Source: Lunularia cruciata (Eukaryota; Streptophyta; Marchantiopsida; Lunulariales; Lunulariaceae). Taken from it: 64,000 bases of DNA. A program made the translations under genes and the position numbers. Of the stretch, positions 25,925 through 38,137 are shown one piece after another; positions within the stretch are counted from its first letter, which is position 1, and the number at the start of each line of letters is the position of its first letter. The DNA lies in assembly GCA_948567375.1 (NCBI GenBank), contig OX419756.1:25806333-25870332 (forward strand), written 5' to 3'. Under the pieces are notes generated by a model. The model was not told the origin of the DNA, did no database searches, and was given only the letters and a program-made list of their open reading frames with translations.

Positions 25925-26376
25925 CTAAATGAGCCCACTAAAATACCCTACACTGGAACTTGAATCCTTAACGCCTTCCCCAATCTTGAGTGTCTCGAAT
26001 CTTCCAACTCTTGCTAGAGGATCATGCACGCCGGTACCAGCTTTCCTTGCTAGCTTTGCTTCCTTCCTCAATAAGTTCTTCCACGGAACTAAACTTGTGT
26101 ATACTAGAAAATTGTGTCCCAGGCGCAGAATCAACATCTGCAGCTGTCTGTATAGTAAACGAACTTACCATCATAGTCATGAGCTGTCACAACTTGGGAA
26201 ACATAAGTTGCACAGTGCAACGATCTTAGCCTTTTCCTAAGGCTACTCAAGCATATACTATCAAAATAAACCAGAGACAGTACAACCTCAAGGCGACCCG
26301 GTGAAAGAGGGTGCCATAACTTCAAGTGTGGAGACCTGACCATCTCATCCTCCAAACTCTCCAAGAGAACGACCAA
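25925..26376 (-). CDS. Possible host gene, last two exons, unrecognised product
   Basis: An open minus-strand stretch (about 26376 down to 26169) with balanced amino-acid use (LKLWHPLSPGRLEVVLSL) ends in a strong donor, G|GTAAGTTCG. Two downstream acceptors keep a frame open. One at 26104/26103 gives a 65 bp intron and a basic tail ending at a stop at 25925 (ARKAGTGVHDPLARVG). The other implies an implausibly short 25 bp intron and a different tail (IHKFSSVEELIEEGSKASKE). I do not recognise the product. Base composition matches the PHS1 island rather than the retroelements. Confidence 0.3.
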
Positions 26377-26700
26377 ATAAGCAAGTTCGGCAGAAAGTAT
26401 CAGAAAAATTGAAAAACACAGGAAGGATGGAGAAAATGGAGCTAGCTCAGCATCATCAAAGTCGCGGTGAGTAGGGGTGATCTTCCTTGTGTATCATGAA
26501 GAGAAGATAATATGTTTTGTCCCTTATATGTTCCTCCTGACATTGAGAAGAAACCGTTTTAATTTCTTTTCCCCGTATCGTAATTGAGAACTCAACGACT
26601 AAATCTTTCGCATAAAAGCTTCAAACTTGAATAGAAACAAACACCACCACGGAAAAGGCTTTCCTAGTTTACGGAAAAGCTCACGTCTGTCTGGGCCAGG

Positions 26701-26851
26701 AAACGCCGGACTATTGAGATTTGATTAAAATACCTGGTCGTTGAAGGTAGATACTCTTTGGCAAAACGCCGGCAAAGCATACTCTGGACTATTGAGATTC
26801 GATTAAAATACCTTGTCTTTGAAGGTAAATACTCTTTTGGCAAAACGCCGG
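26701..26851. repeat. Tandem duplication, 78 bp unit
   Basis: Two copies of a unit starting CTATTGAGATT (26711 and 26789) are each bounded by AAAACGCCGG. The copies differ at a few positions. Confidence 0.8.
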
Positions 26852-26859
26852 AAAAACAT

Positions 26860-28730
26860 CCTCCCTGTCATGAAAGCATCTCCAAGCTGGCACGTTGTCC
26901 CGAAACTGCTCCACGCCCCATTAACATTCTCGACAGTATTAGCAAAAAATGAGGCTAATTTTGAGACATAATCTTCCCTTCTTTTGAACAGCTATGATAG
27001 AGATACGAGAACTAACGCCTGTCTCATCGCCCCGGGTTACGTTGAAATCAATCTTGTGATAAGCAGCGTGAAAATCGTGACAACTCAGTGACCGTGAGAC
27101 TCCATTCAGCCAAGTTCCACGAGTTTGCTCCACTTTGAGGGGACAAATATTTCTCAACTAAACCAGGAGACACTGCTGAAAACTCACCTTCTGGTTGACC
27201 ATCAGGATTATAAATAAAGTCATTGTCTTAAGAAGGTTTAAACCAAGATCAAATTCTTCATTAACATTATAATAAACTAGTCGTTTAACTTAGGCAGCTA
27301 TAATTGTGCTATCATTGACTTTGAGATAGTAGTCAATTCAAATAGCTACTTGGTGTCCACTTATGATCTTTTCCATACGTTCTCTGGTAGGTGGTTTCAT
27401 GTAAAAAGTTCACTTTTTGAAGAATCAAGGTCGAAACCTAGTGAAAATTTCTGAGTTTATCTAGAGATTCTTAAATAGTTGGGTTGGAAATAAAACTTCG
27501 CTTACTGGATAAATAACCCCAGGACAAATAAATTGTAAACTAATACAGTTAGTTTTTTCAATTTGAACAGCTTGTTCATTTCATACATGTGCTTATTATA
27601 AAGATAATGGGAAATTCTCTCCAGAACTCTCCAGTACAACGGAAGATGAAAATGCTAGTGGAAATTTGAGATTAATAACTTGAAATACAGCAAATCCTCA
27701 AAACTCGCGTATTATCAAAATGGTAGAAAATGAAAGGGAATGAAAGACTAAGATTAATCGAAGGTCCACCAAGTGTTATAGCCTCTCGAATTCAAGGAAA
27801 GGGTATAACACTACGGAATCAATATTCTTAACAATAATGATTCCCATGGACGGATAACGGTTGAGTTTCAATTGCGGGCAAGAAGAGACTAATCTACGTC
27901 AAGCACTCGAAAGTGAAACGTATACCGTATACTGTAGCAGTCTGACAACCGGAACGCAGCTATTAGATCGGTCAAAATTCCGCAAATCTGCTGATAAGAA
28001 GGTCGTTCCTTGATGTAAATCCCACTTCGAAGCCTTCACGGTTGTGCGTAGTGGGGGATCCGGAGACTACTTTCTTGAAGGATTTGCGGGTTGTGGGAGC
28101 AGGCTGCGGCTCTCATGTGGGCCTGGTCTCACCTGGCTCTGCCGCCACCGATGCTCGGGTCCGTCTCGCAAGACTGGCCTTGGGTGTTGCTGCCCAGCAT
28201 TCGCTGCGGAGACCCTCTCCTATGGACTGCTAAGAAGAAGCTGCAAATAGCAATCGTCGTGTCTTGATCGGGATTTTCTTGTCTGTGTCCTGATACTTAT
28301 CTGTGTACACTACCGAGTGACTGGGAAGTGCTTTTGGGCCGTTATCGATATGGGCTGTGAACTCTTCAGGAGTGTTAGCATCTCAATGTGCTGAAGAGGT
28401 ATCTGCGGCATTCGATTGGATAGACCGTCGAGCTCAGCTCAGCGACCGTAGTAGTAGTTGTAAAGAGTGATCTACAACTTTTTTCTTGTCAGAAACTCCT
28501 TCGAATCTATGAATCTACTTCTTCGTAGAACGTAGGTTTATCTTCTGTGACTCTGAAAGGAACCAATTTTAGTGTTTGGAGATGAGTGAAGTAACTGCAG
28601 CAAGGCCGATTCCAAGGAGCTGGCTGAGATCCTCGGATCAATCGGCTTGCGTCCATTTCACCTGGCCAATAGGATAAGACGCAGCTTTTCAACAGCGCTC
28701 ACACTTCCTATGTGTGTTTGCTCAAGAAGT
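26860..28730. other. Host-type interval without a supportable gene
   Basis: Short open stretches occur on both strands (for example 26939-27157 minus and a GC-richer patch at 28042-28250 plus), but none shows recognisable domains or a convincing splice framework. The GC-rich patch could be a first exon or 5' untranslated region of an unseen transcript. Confidence 0.4.
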
Positions 28731-28731
28731 G

Positions 28732-29015
28732 TCGCACATTCTCCTACTAACCTAGATCTCGTGAGCCAAGCTTGTAGAAAAATCAGATGGTCCTTCGACA
28801 AACGATCGCACATGCTCTTCGAAGATGTTCCCACCTGTTGTGTCCTGTAATCTTAGCTTGTGTTATCCAGTCTTCGCACATTCTCCTACTAACCTAGATC
28901 TCGTGAGCCAACCTTGTAGAAAAATCAGATGGTCCTTCGACAAACGATCGCACATGCTCTTCGAAGATGTTCCCACCTGTTGTGTCCTGTAATCTTAGCC
29001 TGTGTTATCCAGTCT
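28732..29015. repeat. Near-perfect tandem duplication, 142 bp unit
   Basis: Two back-to-back copies (28732-28873 and 28874-29015) start TCGCACATTCTCCTAC and end TGTTATCCAGTCT. They differ at only about two positions, so the duplication is young. Confidence 0.92.
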
Positions 29016-29699
29016 TACTAAAACCCTGAGTCCTAGAAGTAATGGCAGATCTAGCTTGTATTAGATTATTCTGTTGGCGAGATGAACAGCCTAATCTCAC
29101 CCTAGAGACGGCAGCTCGAGACGTCGAGAATCTCTAACTGCTGTCGTTGCCTAAATGTTGTAGGTCATCTGACCCAGCTAAATAAGAACTTGTGCACCTA
29201 CTGCCAAGGAAGCAAGAGCACGATAGTGTGTTCCCCCACACCTCAGTCTCAATCCTTCACTAGTGAAGGATCCACCAGCTGGCAAGTGATATTCTGTTCC
29301 CACCAACCCAGCCCTTATGGTGGAAGTGTGAAGTGCAGGAGTAGCAAAATCAGGTCGATAACTTCATGGCTTCTTTTCTCTCCCTTTCGTTGAAACCATC
29401 GCACAGATGCTGTCCATACTGACTTTATTGAAGGAAGGGTTTACCCATAGCCAGATTGGATCGACGTAAACAAGTTCATCTAAAAAGTGTTGTCGGGTGT
29501 CACTTGCAGTCTAGGACAAACATAATTGAATGTTGCAAATCTGATCGAAGTGAGAGTTTTGTAATGGACGTGTACCCTCGAATACATTAACGGCTAAGGT
29601 CATATAATCAATCGCACCTCATAACGACCAACTGGAACTGCTCAAAATTTCAACAGATTACAGGAGTAAATGAAAATTAGAGAGGATAGAGATTGCCGT

Positions 29700-30075
29700 G
29701 CCGTGCCGTGACCACTGCTTTTCGCCTCTGAGAGTCTCATCTGTGTCAACACGGAGATAATCGGAAGATATCCTCACTTATGACGGCGAGCATCACGAGA
29801 TAAGGAAAGCATTTCCTTCGCAGGAGAAACTGTTAAAGCTTCAAAGTAGATCAAACAACTTCACAACTACGTGCTGTGAAAATTTCACAAAGCCGTGAAC
29901 ACTGGTTTTCACCTTTGAGAATCTCATCCCAGGTCTCTGTCAACAAGGAATCAGAAGATATCCTCACTTATGGCGGCGAGTATCACGACATAAGGAGAGC
30001 ATTTCCTTCGCGAGAGAAACTGGTATAGCTTCAAAGTAGATCAAACAACGTCAGAACTACATGCAGTGAAAAGTT
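29700..30075. repeat. Diverged tandem duplication, about 190 bp unit
   Basis: Two copies share GAAGATATCCTCACTTATG (29764 and 29954), the AGCATTTCCTTCGC block and AGCTTCAAAGTAGATCAAAC. They differ by point changes and small indels, so this duplication is older than the one at 28732. Confidence 0.85.
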
Positions 30076-30104
30076 TACTAGGGTCGTGTCATTGACTTTC
30101 CCCT

Positions 30105-30228
30105 CGATGGCCGTAATTGTAAACCTAAGAAAGACGGTCTCTAGAGATTTTAGATTATTAACTTTCGATGGTTATATTTGTAAATCTAAGAAACCCTGTC
30201 TCTAGAAGTCTTAGATTATCAATTCAAA
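30105..30228. repeat. Tandem duplication, 61 bp unit
   Basis: Two diverged copies begin with CGATGG (30105, 30166) and include GTCTCTAGA and TTAGATTAT. A third partial copy lies near 30650 (CCCTCGATGGCCATAATTG). Confidence 0.75.
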
Positions 30229-30267
30229 CAATATTTATATTTTTTTTTTTAACTCTAGAGATCTTCC

Positions 30268-30573
30268 TCAAGAAAAGAGGATGGTTTATGAACACCTTAA
30301 CAATTATTTTCAAGCAAATAATATTTTATAGTGATTTTATCAAATTATTCAAGTGGCAGTAGCAATAGCAAAAGGAAATTATTCAGGTGGCGGTAGCAAT
30401 AGCAAAAGGAGATATTTTTCTCAAGAAAAGAGGATGGTTTATGAACACCTTAGCAATTATTTTCAAGCAAATAATTTTTTACAGTGATTTTATCAAATTA
30501 TTCAAGTGGCGGTAGCAATAGCAAAAGGAAATTATTCAGGTGGCGGTAGCAATAGCAAAAGGAAACATACTCA
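30268..30573. repeat. Tandem duplication, 153 bp unit with an internal 31 bp repeat
   Basis: Two copies (30268-30420 and 30421-30573) start TCAAGAAAAGAGGATGG. Each contains two copies of a shorter unit with GTGGCGGTAGCAATAGCAAA. This is a two-level repeat. Confidence 0.88.
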
Positions 30574-31232
30574 CTCAAGTGGCGACAACAATAGCAAGAA
30601 GAGACATCCTCATGGCTGTTAGTGAAGTGTTAGATGCTAGACCCTCCCCTCGATGGCCATAATTGCTAAACTTAAGACTTTGTGTGGCTGGGGACTTGAA
30701 ACACTGCTTCCGATCCATATGAGACATATATCATGATTAATCATCTAGGGATAAATTGGGCATTTGATCTTTTTTGGTCCTATTAATGAGACCCTCCTTG
30801 TGCTTTACTGCCTACTCTCTATCAAGCACTTGTTATGGACAATATCACTAAAATGTTCGGCACTGTTTACTGGCTAATCTTACTGATCACATTCCAGCGC
30901 AATGAATCGCGCAGTGACACAATGAATTGACTAACTGATTTGACTGTTTTCTTTCCAAACTTCCATGTTTCTTGACCGCTACAAAACTATCGTACTCTTG
31001 AGGACAGATCAGAAGTCCGGGCTATCAAGGCAACCGGGAGCCCCGATCGTGCACTTCCAGAAGCTGTACAGCTTAGCCACACTTTGAGGTACATATACAC
31101 AAGCTACCTAGCTGGCAACGTTTTTCCGGAATTAACAAGACCTGGGGATGAGAGCTTTCGTTTTCTTCTAGACATCCTATGAACTAACGGCATATGTACA
31201 AGTGAGGTAATCCGATGCACCAAGCAATGTTA

Positions 31233-34200
31233 TTAAGCTCCCACGACTGAGAGGACGTTCTCCAGCGGGCAAGTTGCAGTTTCGATCTTCTCAGCTTCTG
31301 GACTTCTGACGGTGGTCAAAGGAACGTGTGTCACATCGGGATGAGCTTTGCGAATATGATGTCTCAAGGATACATTGCTGATACCAGCACTCTTGCCACA
31401 AACCGGGCACATGCGGACTTGGGGTTTCTTCTGCTGCCAGTCCATGGAAACTTTACCATGGAGGTCTTTGTCCAGACGTACGAGGATTTTCATGAACCCA
31501 TCATTAGGTTGAGCGCGAGGATGAACGGCCTTCAGAAGTGCCCATGCTTGAAGCAATGTTTGACCCCTGAATTAACAGATGGATGCACAGATCAGATCAC
31601 TAGCAATGTGTTGTGGAAACTGAAAATATAAATATATAGGTACAGGCCCCCATTACGAGCAGAACCACAACTGTACTTTTAGGTTGACACGAGAGAATAT
31701 CTAACCAAATCGAGCGTTAATCGCCAATTGAGTTAAATGAACGACAATAAGACTGAAATTCTGTAGTAAAGCCAACAATATCTCAATCTGCCATATTGAA
31801 CATGTTCCAAACTCAGAACTGGACAATCTTATTACACAAATAACTGACATGACTAGACCCTCCTATTTCAACTGATATACAGGTCATCAATATATAGACT
31901 TGTAATTATACAAGTCGAAAATTATACTAGATATTGGATATATGAGGACAGAAGCCGCTCGAGGAACGGGAGATCCAGAACTCATTAAATGCATATGAAA
32001 TGTAGATGAAATGGCAATAAAATGAAAGCAGAACTAACTGAAAAATACATGCAAATAGGAGATGAAATCTAATTCATAAAAAGCATGTATTATCAAGTAA
32101 CGACCATATATGAGTACATGTAGAGAATCTGTGAACCAAGGTGTACTAGGAGTCAATAAAACGAAGAGTCAACTCATATAAAGAACTCGTGAAGTAAGCG
32201 AATGTGAAACAATCGGACACAAAGTGAATGAATTGAGAGCAAATTGTAAACCGAGACTAATACAGAAATGTACGAACACTTGGAAACAAACTGAATGAAT
32301 TGAATGCAGATTGTAAACCGAGACAAATCGAGACTAATACTGAAATATACAATCCCGTAAAAACTTAATCGCAAGGTGGACGTAAAGCAAAACATGCAAG
32401 GAAGTAGTAAACCACTTGTAAACGAAGACCGATTAGGCCCGGACATTGACTTATCCACAGTTTATGAATCGAACGTCAAGTAATAAAGCAAGAAGTCCAG
32501 GAGAATAAGGTTTTATGGTTAAGATTGATCGAAACACACCCAGGTTCAGGTATGAGAAGGTAGAGTGGAAATCGTTCAGAGAAGTAGAGCAAAGCGTTAG
32601 GAGACTGGATAGAGTCTATCACTACATGCGCTATGGACGCATGAGTCCTGAAACGTTGAAACAGCCAGAGGAAGCAGATATACTAGATATGTTTATCACA
32701 TCAGCAAACAGCGAGTCCGAGAGAGAGTGGCTTACTTTCGTATCATCAAGTATGCAAGGATGACTGCTGCACTGCGGCTTTTCCCCTCGAAGCAATGGAC
32801 TAAGACGATACCGTCTGCCTCCTCCACAGAATCAATGAACGTGCAGGCATCCTCAAAGTACCGACTAATATTCTCATCCTCTACATCTCTTATCTGTTCG
32901 ATTTGCAACCAGCTGAGGATGTTAGTACTTGTAAGTTGACGTTTTCATACCAAAACCAAATCCAGCAATGTCGACTACATTAGACTCCTTAGATGGAAAG
33001 GAGCATAAACAATAACTAGATGTTCAAAATACCTGCAAACTCCTGAATTCGTACAGCTCAGAGTACTCTCCTTCAATGCTAAATTCGTTCGGACACAGAC
33101 AAAGAACATGAGTGATGCCCACTCGTTGAAGAGTGAAAAATGATCTTGCTGATAACACCCCGCCTATGTATAGAAACTTCCATATACAAGAAGGCCTCTC
33201 CGTTTGAACTCCTTGCACGATCAATGCCATTCTCTCGAGAAGATGATCCAGACGAACCTGAAAGTTTCCAGATAGTTGCACTATGAGCTTTTCCTAAGTC
33301 TGTCAACGGCTTATGGATCAAATACTTTTAATGTTCAAAACTGTCAGATCCCCCAGTCTTATGCAATAGTTATACAGAAAGAAGGATATAAGATACATCT
33401 GATAACGGCCGTGACCTAGAGCTCTCAACTACACACGGTTTCACAGCTGCTATTACATCTGCGATTTAATCTCCATCGATGTCTTTCGCTATGCAGACTA
33501 GAGATCCACGGCTCGCGAGGAAACTATATCAGACAATACCTTGAGCTCGTAGCTGTCTATTAAACTGTGGTTGTTGTTGTTATCTAAAAACCCTGTTGTG
33601 AAGCGTTGCTCTTTGCAGACTTTTCTACAATCAGTCCGAAGCCTATCATCCCAGTAGTCAAGATTCTTGCTCAGCTGCCCATCAACCTAAGGCAACAACA
33701 CAAGTATACGATAAATGATATCCACGTTGGAAAAGGTGTTTCTCATGCCATATGAAGTTCTACAAGATACAGTGGGCTATTGAGATCATTTTGGGAGCAA
33801 CTTTAGCAAGTATGTACCAAAACCTCAGCACGGGACATCAAGTACGAAAGCTTTTTACTATCATATGATAAAGTGCAGATGGAAATTTTAAATAAAGATT
33901 AGCCATATCTTAAGAAGCTTTTGCATAGACTATCAACATTTGAGCACAAGATCCGTCAGTACCTTGGCAAACTTGCTGACGTCCTTCAGCTTCAGAGTGA
34001 GGCGCATCCCGAGCTGTGATGGATTTGCAGGAGCCTTGGCTAGCTTACAATGCCAGCTTTCTGTAGATGTCCTCGGAGATGACTTGGATGAGCTTCGACC
34101 TGAGGGAGAATCAGAAAGGTCAGGTGATTGAGCTCGTCGTAATACGGGGCTCCTTTTCTTCTGCAGTGGGGACGGCCTGGTAGTACCATTCTCTTCTGGT

Positions 34201-37200
34201 GCTGAGTCTTCGTTACCAGAGTCCACATTCAACTTTTCCAGTTTACTCCTCAGCTCATCTGCCAACGGGGAGAGCGATGTGGACCGACGTCTCTCCCCGT
34301 AGGCAGAGGAAGTTTGTTTTGAAGGAGGGGTTGAAGTTGGATTTGAATTTGAAACAGAACTTGGATTCGAACTTGGAGAAGACGTTGATTGATCTTCCTC
34401 CTCCTCTTTCGCCTCAATGCTAGCCATGAAGGTGACAAATTCTCTCAAAAGCTGGTTCAACTTTCTGAATAACCTCAAAAGAAACATGCGAAGATCTTGC
34501 ATATCAAAAGCTCCGGCTCGAAATCCCTCTTGAAAGGCTTTGACTATTTTTCTGTGGTCGAGGGTTTGAACCTTCCCTTCAATCTCTGCATCTCCTGCTT
34601 CAACATTCAGACATCCTAAGTTGTTGGCAGATATTTCCCTTAGAACTTCTGCAGCAATCTCCTCATCATTGAGGAGAAGTTCTACAAACTTCGGATAGAC
34701 TGCCTTATCTTTCTCCGCCTTTATAGAGGGTGGCCTTCGAGGAACCCCTGAGTCAATGGCCACAATATACAGACTCTTCTTCACTGGGTTGTCTAAGCCA
34801 GCTTCTTGTGGGCTGACATCAACTTCATCAGAACTTCCGGACATCAAGCCTGACGAGGAACTCCCAGGAGAACTGCTGCCAGGGCTCTGAGACGAAGCAT
34901 TGCAAGCACCTCGACCAAATGCAACATTTTCGAACTGAGTTTTCAGCTGGTTACGGAATGTCCAATTCGTCCTTTTATCTCCACCCCGTCCTCGACCTCT
35001 TGGAATCAGCGCTTTTGACTCCCTTTCCTTAAGGGGGAGCTTGCCAAGTGGAAGCTTCTCGGTAGCCAGGAGGTTTCCTACATTTCCTCTCCAACCCAGC
35101 TGTTGACATACTAAACGATCCTCGTTTCTAAGAACAAGGTCCAGAACCATCACCCTTCCCAGCGTTGTTGCGGTCATTTCTGCTGTTGCTTGCTCAAAGA
35201 ACGCCTGTGGTGTCCCGAGCAAAGAACCTCCGTCAACGTACCTACATTCGACATTGTGCACTTTAGACATCATGTCCTTACGCATTCGGTTATCTTGCCT
35301 CTCTATGGGAAGATAGCCATCTTACTGCTAAACCCCATCGTGCCTCAAGATCCCTGCATTACCTTGGGTCATATTCATGCAAGAGGACAGAAGAAACAAT
35401 TTACCCCATAAGAAGCAAAGTTCGACTGAGTTCCAGTGCTTCAAGGAGCTCTCCACATGTATTCTCTCCAACTTCATTCTCATCTTCTTTAGCTTTCTTT
35501 TTGGCCTTCTCTACCGCAAAAATAATTGTCGTCCACTCGTTCGATCCACTATGAATCACTCGAGCCTGACACAAAGTCAAACTTTGGATTTTCAGATGCT
35601 TCACTTAAACAGTACACGTAGTCGACTAATTAACCTGTACATAATACTGCCCTGGAAATCAGCGGACAGCTTCTTTCTTTCGATTTAGGATGCCAGACTT
35701 CACTAGAGTATGGTCTGCTATTTGTCCGTAAGAGAACCACACGGGCTCCGAGAATAAAGTTCATTTGCAAAATCAAAACTGAAAAGATGGATGGACTAGA
35801 CAGTATTATGACCATATTTGTGATATGCTAATCACCTATGTCGAGAGAACAATTTCGTTAACTAAGTCCAAGTGAAAACAAAGAAGCAGGAGGAACACCT
35901 GTGGAGTTAAAATTCCTAGATGCCGGGCAAGCTCCAGGCCAAGGAGCTCCGACTGTGTGGCTAATCTGGAGGGAGCGAACTTGATGCATGCAGCAGCCTC
36001 TCCATTTCCAGAACCTTCAACATTGAACAAAGCAAAATATACTACTCCTCCAGAATTTACATTGACCTGTGATTATAGGAGGTCGAAATTAGTCCAATTT
36101 CTCCTTCTGGCCTTACACATCTGCTTTTGTTCAGAAGGATGTTGCATCCTTTTAAGAAACACTGTGAGTCATGACAGGAATCGTTACTTTCTCAGCAAAG
36201 TTCACCAAAACGACAACTTAAGTTACAAAATGATAAGTTACACCTCCATGGTCCCGGACATGTCATCTTCTGCTGCTTCTTGCATATGCTCAGTACGACA
36301 AACGGTTGAAAGATTACTCCAGGAAAACTTGTCCGGACTTATGTCGAGCTCGCATGCGTTTTTCAATCTGCCCTTTAAGCTTGTTTCGATCACATCCGGC
36401 TGCTCACTGGCGGTCAGCTCAAGGCTGAGTCTATTTGACTCGTCGGAACTGTTGAAAAAGAAACCAAATTTAAAACGCGTTCAACTCATCTTTTGCAGTG
36501 GAACTACACCCACTGATGAAAGCAATCAAATCTGTCCGTGTTTAGAGGTCTGCACGTTTTCCTCCCTGTCCGTATCCCGACTCTTGAAACAAAAAGGAGC
36601 AAGTTTGACGTTCCTCTTTCATAAGTTGAACTTATTTAACACTTCCTTCAAGACATGTCTCTGGAACATGAGAGATGACAACAGCTGCAAATTTGGCGGG
36701 CAAAAGAGCATCGAGTTACCTCGAAACGCTGCCAGTCAGATCAAGAGATTCAGTACGTCGTGACTTCTTCTTATCCTGGCGTACGGGCCAGAAACTTTTC
36801 TTTCTTGCGGTAGCAAGCCATCCGGCAAGCACCCCTGCTGGCACAGCATCATGATCGTCCCAAAACCAGAAGTTTGTCTGCGCAAGCAGATTAAAAACAG
36901 TTCAACAAGAGAATGTCATCAACGAAGTTCTAGGTTGTCTGTTCTCAACAGTTTCTTATAAATGTGTGACTAGCACTATAATATATTCGATGCAATTTCT
37001 GTTCCTCTATCTGATCGACATTGCAGTATTGCATACAGAAGGAACCCGATTAACGAGATCTAAAAATACAAGTAACCTTCACGTTGCTCGCTCTTATTCC
37101 TTCTCTTGAAATAGAAATATCCCATATCACCTGAGGAGGAGGTGTTGAGTGGGAGCTAAATTGACCGTCACATTGACTAGGATGTTTAGGTTAAAATTCC

Positions 37201-37840
37201 TTCTGTTCTTCCTTTGCAGGAGTTTCTCGAGGCTCAAGCAACGTTTCATTTTAAGCTTAGTCAGTTGAAAGGAGGTGACGTAAGTGACTGATGATTCTCT
37301 AGCCAAAAATGCGAAATATCTAAAATGCTTCTATAGCACAGCATCAAGATTTTGTCACGATTTAGCTCTCAAAATTTAGTTTGCAGCTAGATGCTGAAGA
37401 AAGTGTTGCTTGATTATAGATGACGAAACTCATGAAAATTCGATGCCCAATAACTTCAACAATAAGTAGATTGTACTTGGTTCGAGAAATTTTACCTTGC
37501 GAGTGTGAAACGTTGACGACAACGTCACGCCTGCATCCAAACACGCCTCCTCCAAGACAAGCTTAAACTCAGACGCCACCTCGATTTCCTACAAATCAGA
37601 TTGAGAAACAGCTGATCAGAAAACACGATCGACCAAACACTGGCTGTTCTCTCATGCGACAAATCAGGCACTGGATTTTGCTAGAAATGTCCAGTTTCTC
37701 CGCTGTCCCATTCCAGTCCTCGAGCCTTGGACTGTTTAGCTCGGCGCTAACGATACCTGTATGTCTTCTTCTCCATCGCTACTCGAACTGGAGCTGGGTT
37801 GCTGCTCCGGGGCACTTTCCGACAGTGACAGATCAGCCAT
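31233..37840 (-). CDS. PHS1: PHS1: atypical tubulin kinase / dual-specificity phosphatase
   Basis: Eleven exons on the minus strand can be read with consistent phases: 37757-37840, 37496-37588, 36720-36877, 36244-36448, 35899-36066, 35405-35565, 33963-35241, 33540-33686, 33033-33257, 32736-32893 and 31233-31566. They encode about 1003 residues (Arabidopsis PHS1 is about 930). Introns follow GT-AG and are 139-1169 bp long. Residues about 180-460 form the actin-fragmin-kinase-like domain, with a putative ATP-site Lys209 (IKFAPSRLATQSE), Asp324 with RNEDR at 328-332, and Asp453 in VAIDSGVPRRPP. Residues about 766-917 form the phosphatase, with catalytic HCFEGKSRS (Cys874, Arg880). A C-terminal CPVC...HHIRKAH finger-like motif starts at Cys946. 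In Arabidopsis the kinase part phosphorylates alpha-tubulin under osmotic stress and the phosphatase part restrains it. All key residues are present, so I infer an intact gene. The start ATG at 37840 has an in-frame stop shortly upstream. Confidence 0.93.
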
Positions 37841-38137
37841 TTTAAACAGATGTGCAAAAAATGCGTGGAAAACTGAACATTAGAGCTCTCATACAGACTA
37901 CCTCGAGTGCTGCGTTGCCCGGGGGGCTCTGTTCAACTACAAAGTTGGAGACACAAATCACGGATCCAAGAGCGACAAGGAAGGTCTACCATCCACTGCA
38001 AGCCATGGGATCAACGACTGTAATTTATTTGCTCCTAAAATTTGGGTAAAATGAACCAACCTGTCGTGTCAAGCTGTGGTTGGGAGGAGATGTCATCATC
38101 TTCTTCCTCTTTGTGGGTTGTATTAAAGTCTCCACGT
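37841..38137 (-). promoter_or_regulatory. PHS1 upstream interval
   Basis: Only about 300 bp separate the PHS1 start codon from the end of the putative upstream minus-strand gene. The interval should therefore hold the PHS1 5' untranslated region and at least part of its promoter. I see no clear TATA box. Confidence 0.35.

Noticed and set aside
28042-28250. GC-rich open frame as a coding exon
   Set aside because: Two overlapping frames are open, neither with recognisable sequence or clear splice sites; more likely an untranslated or promoter region.
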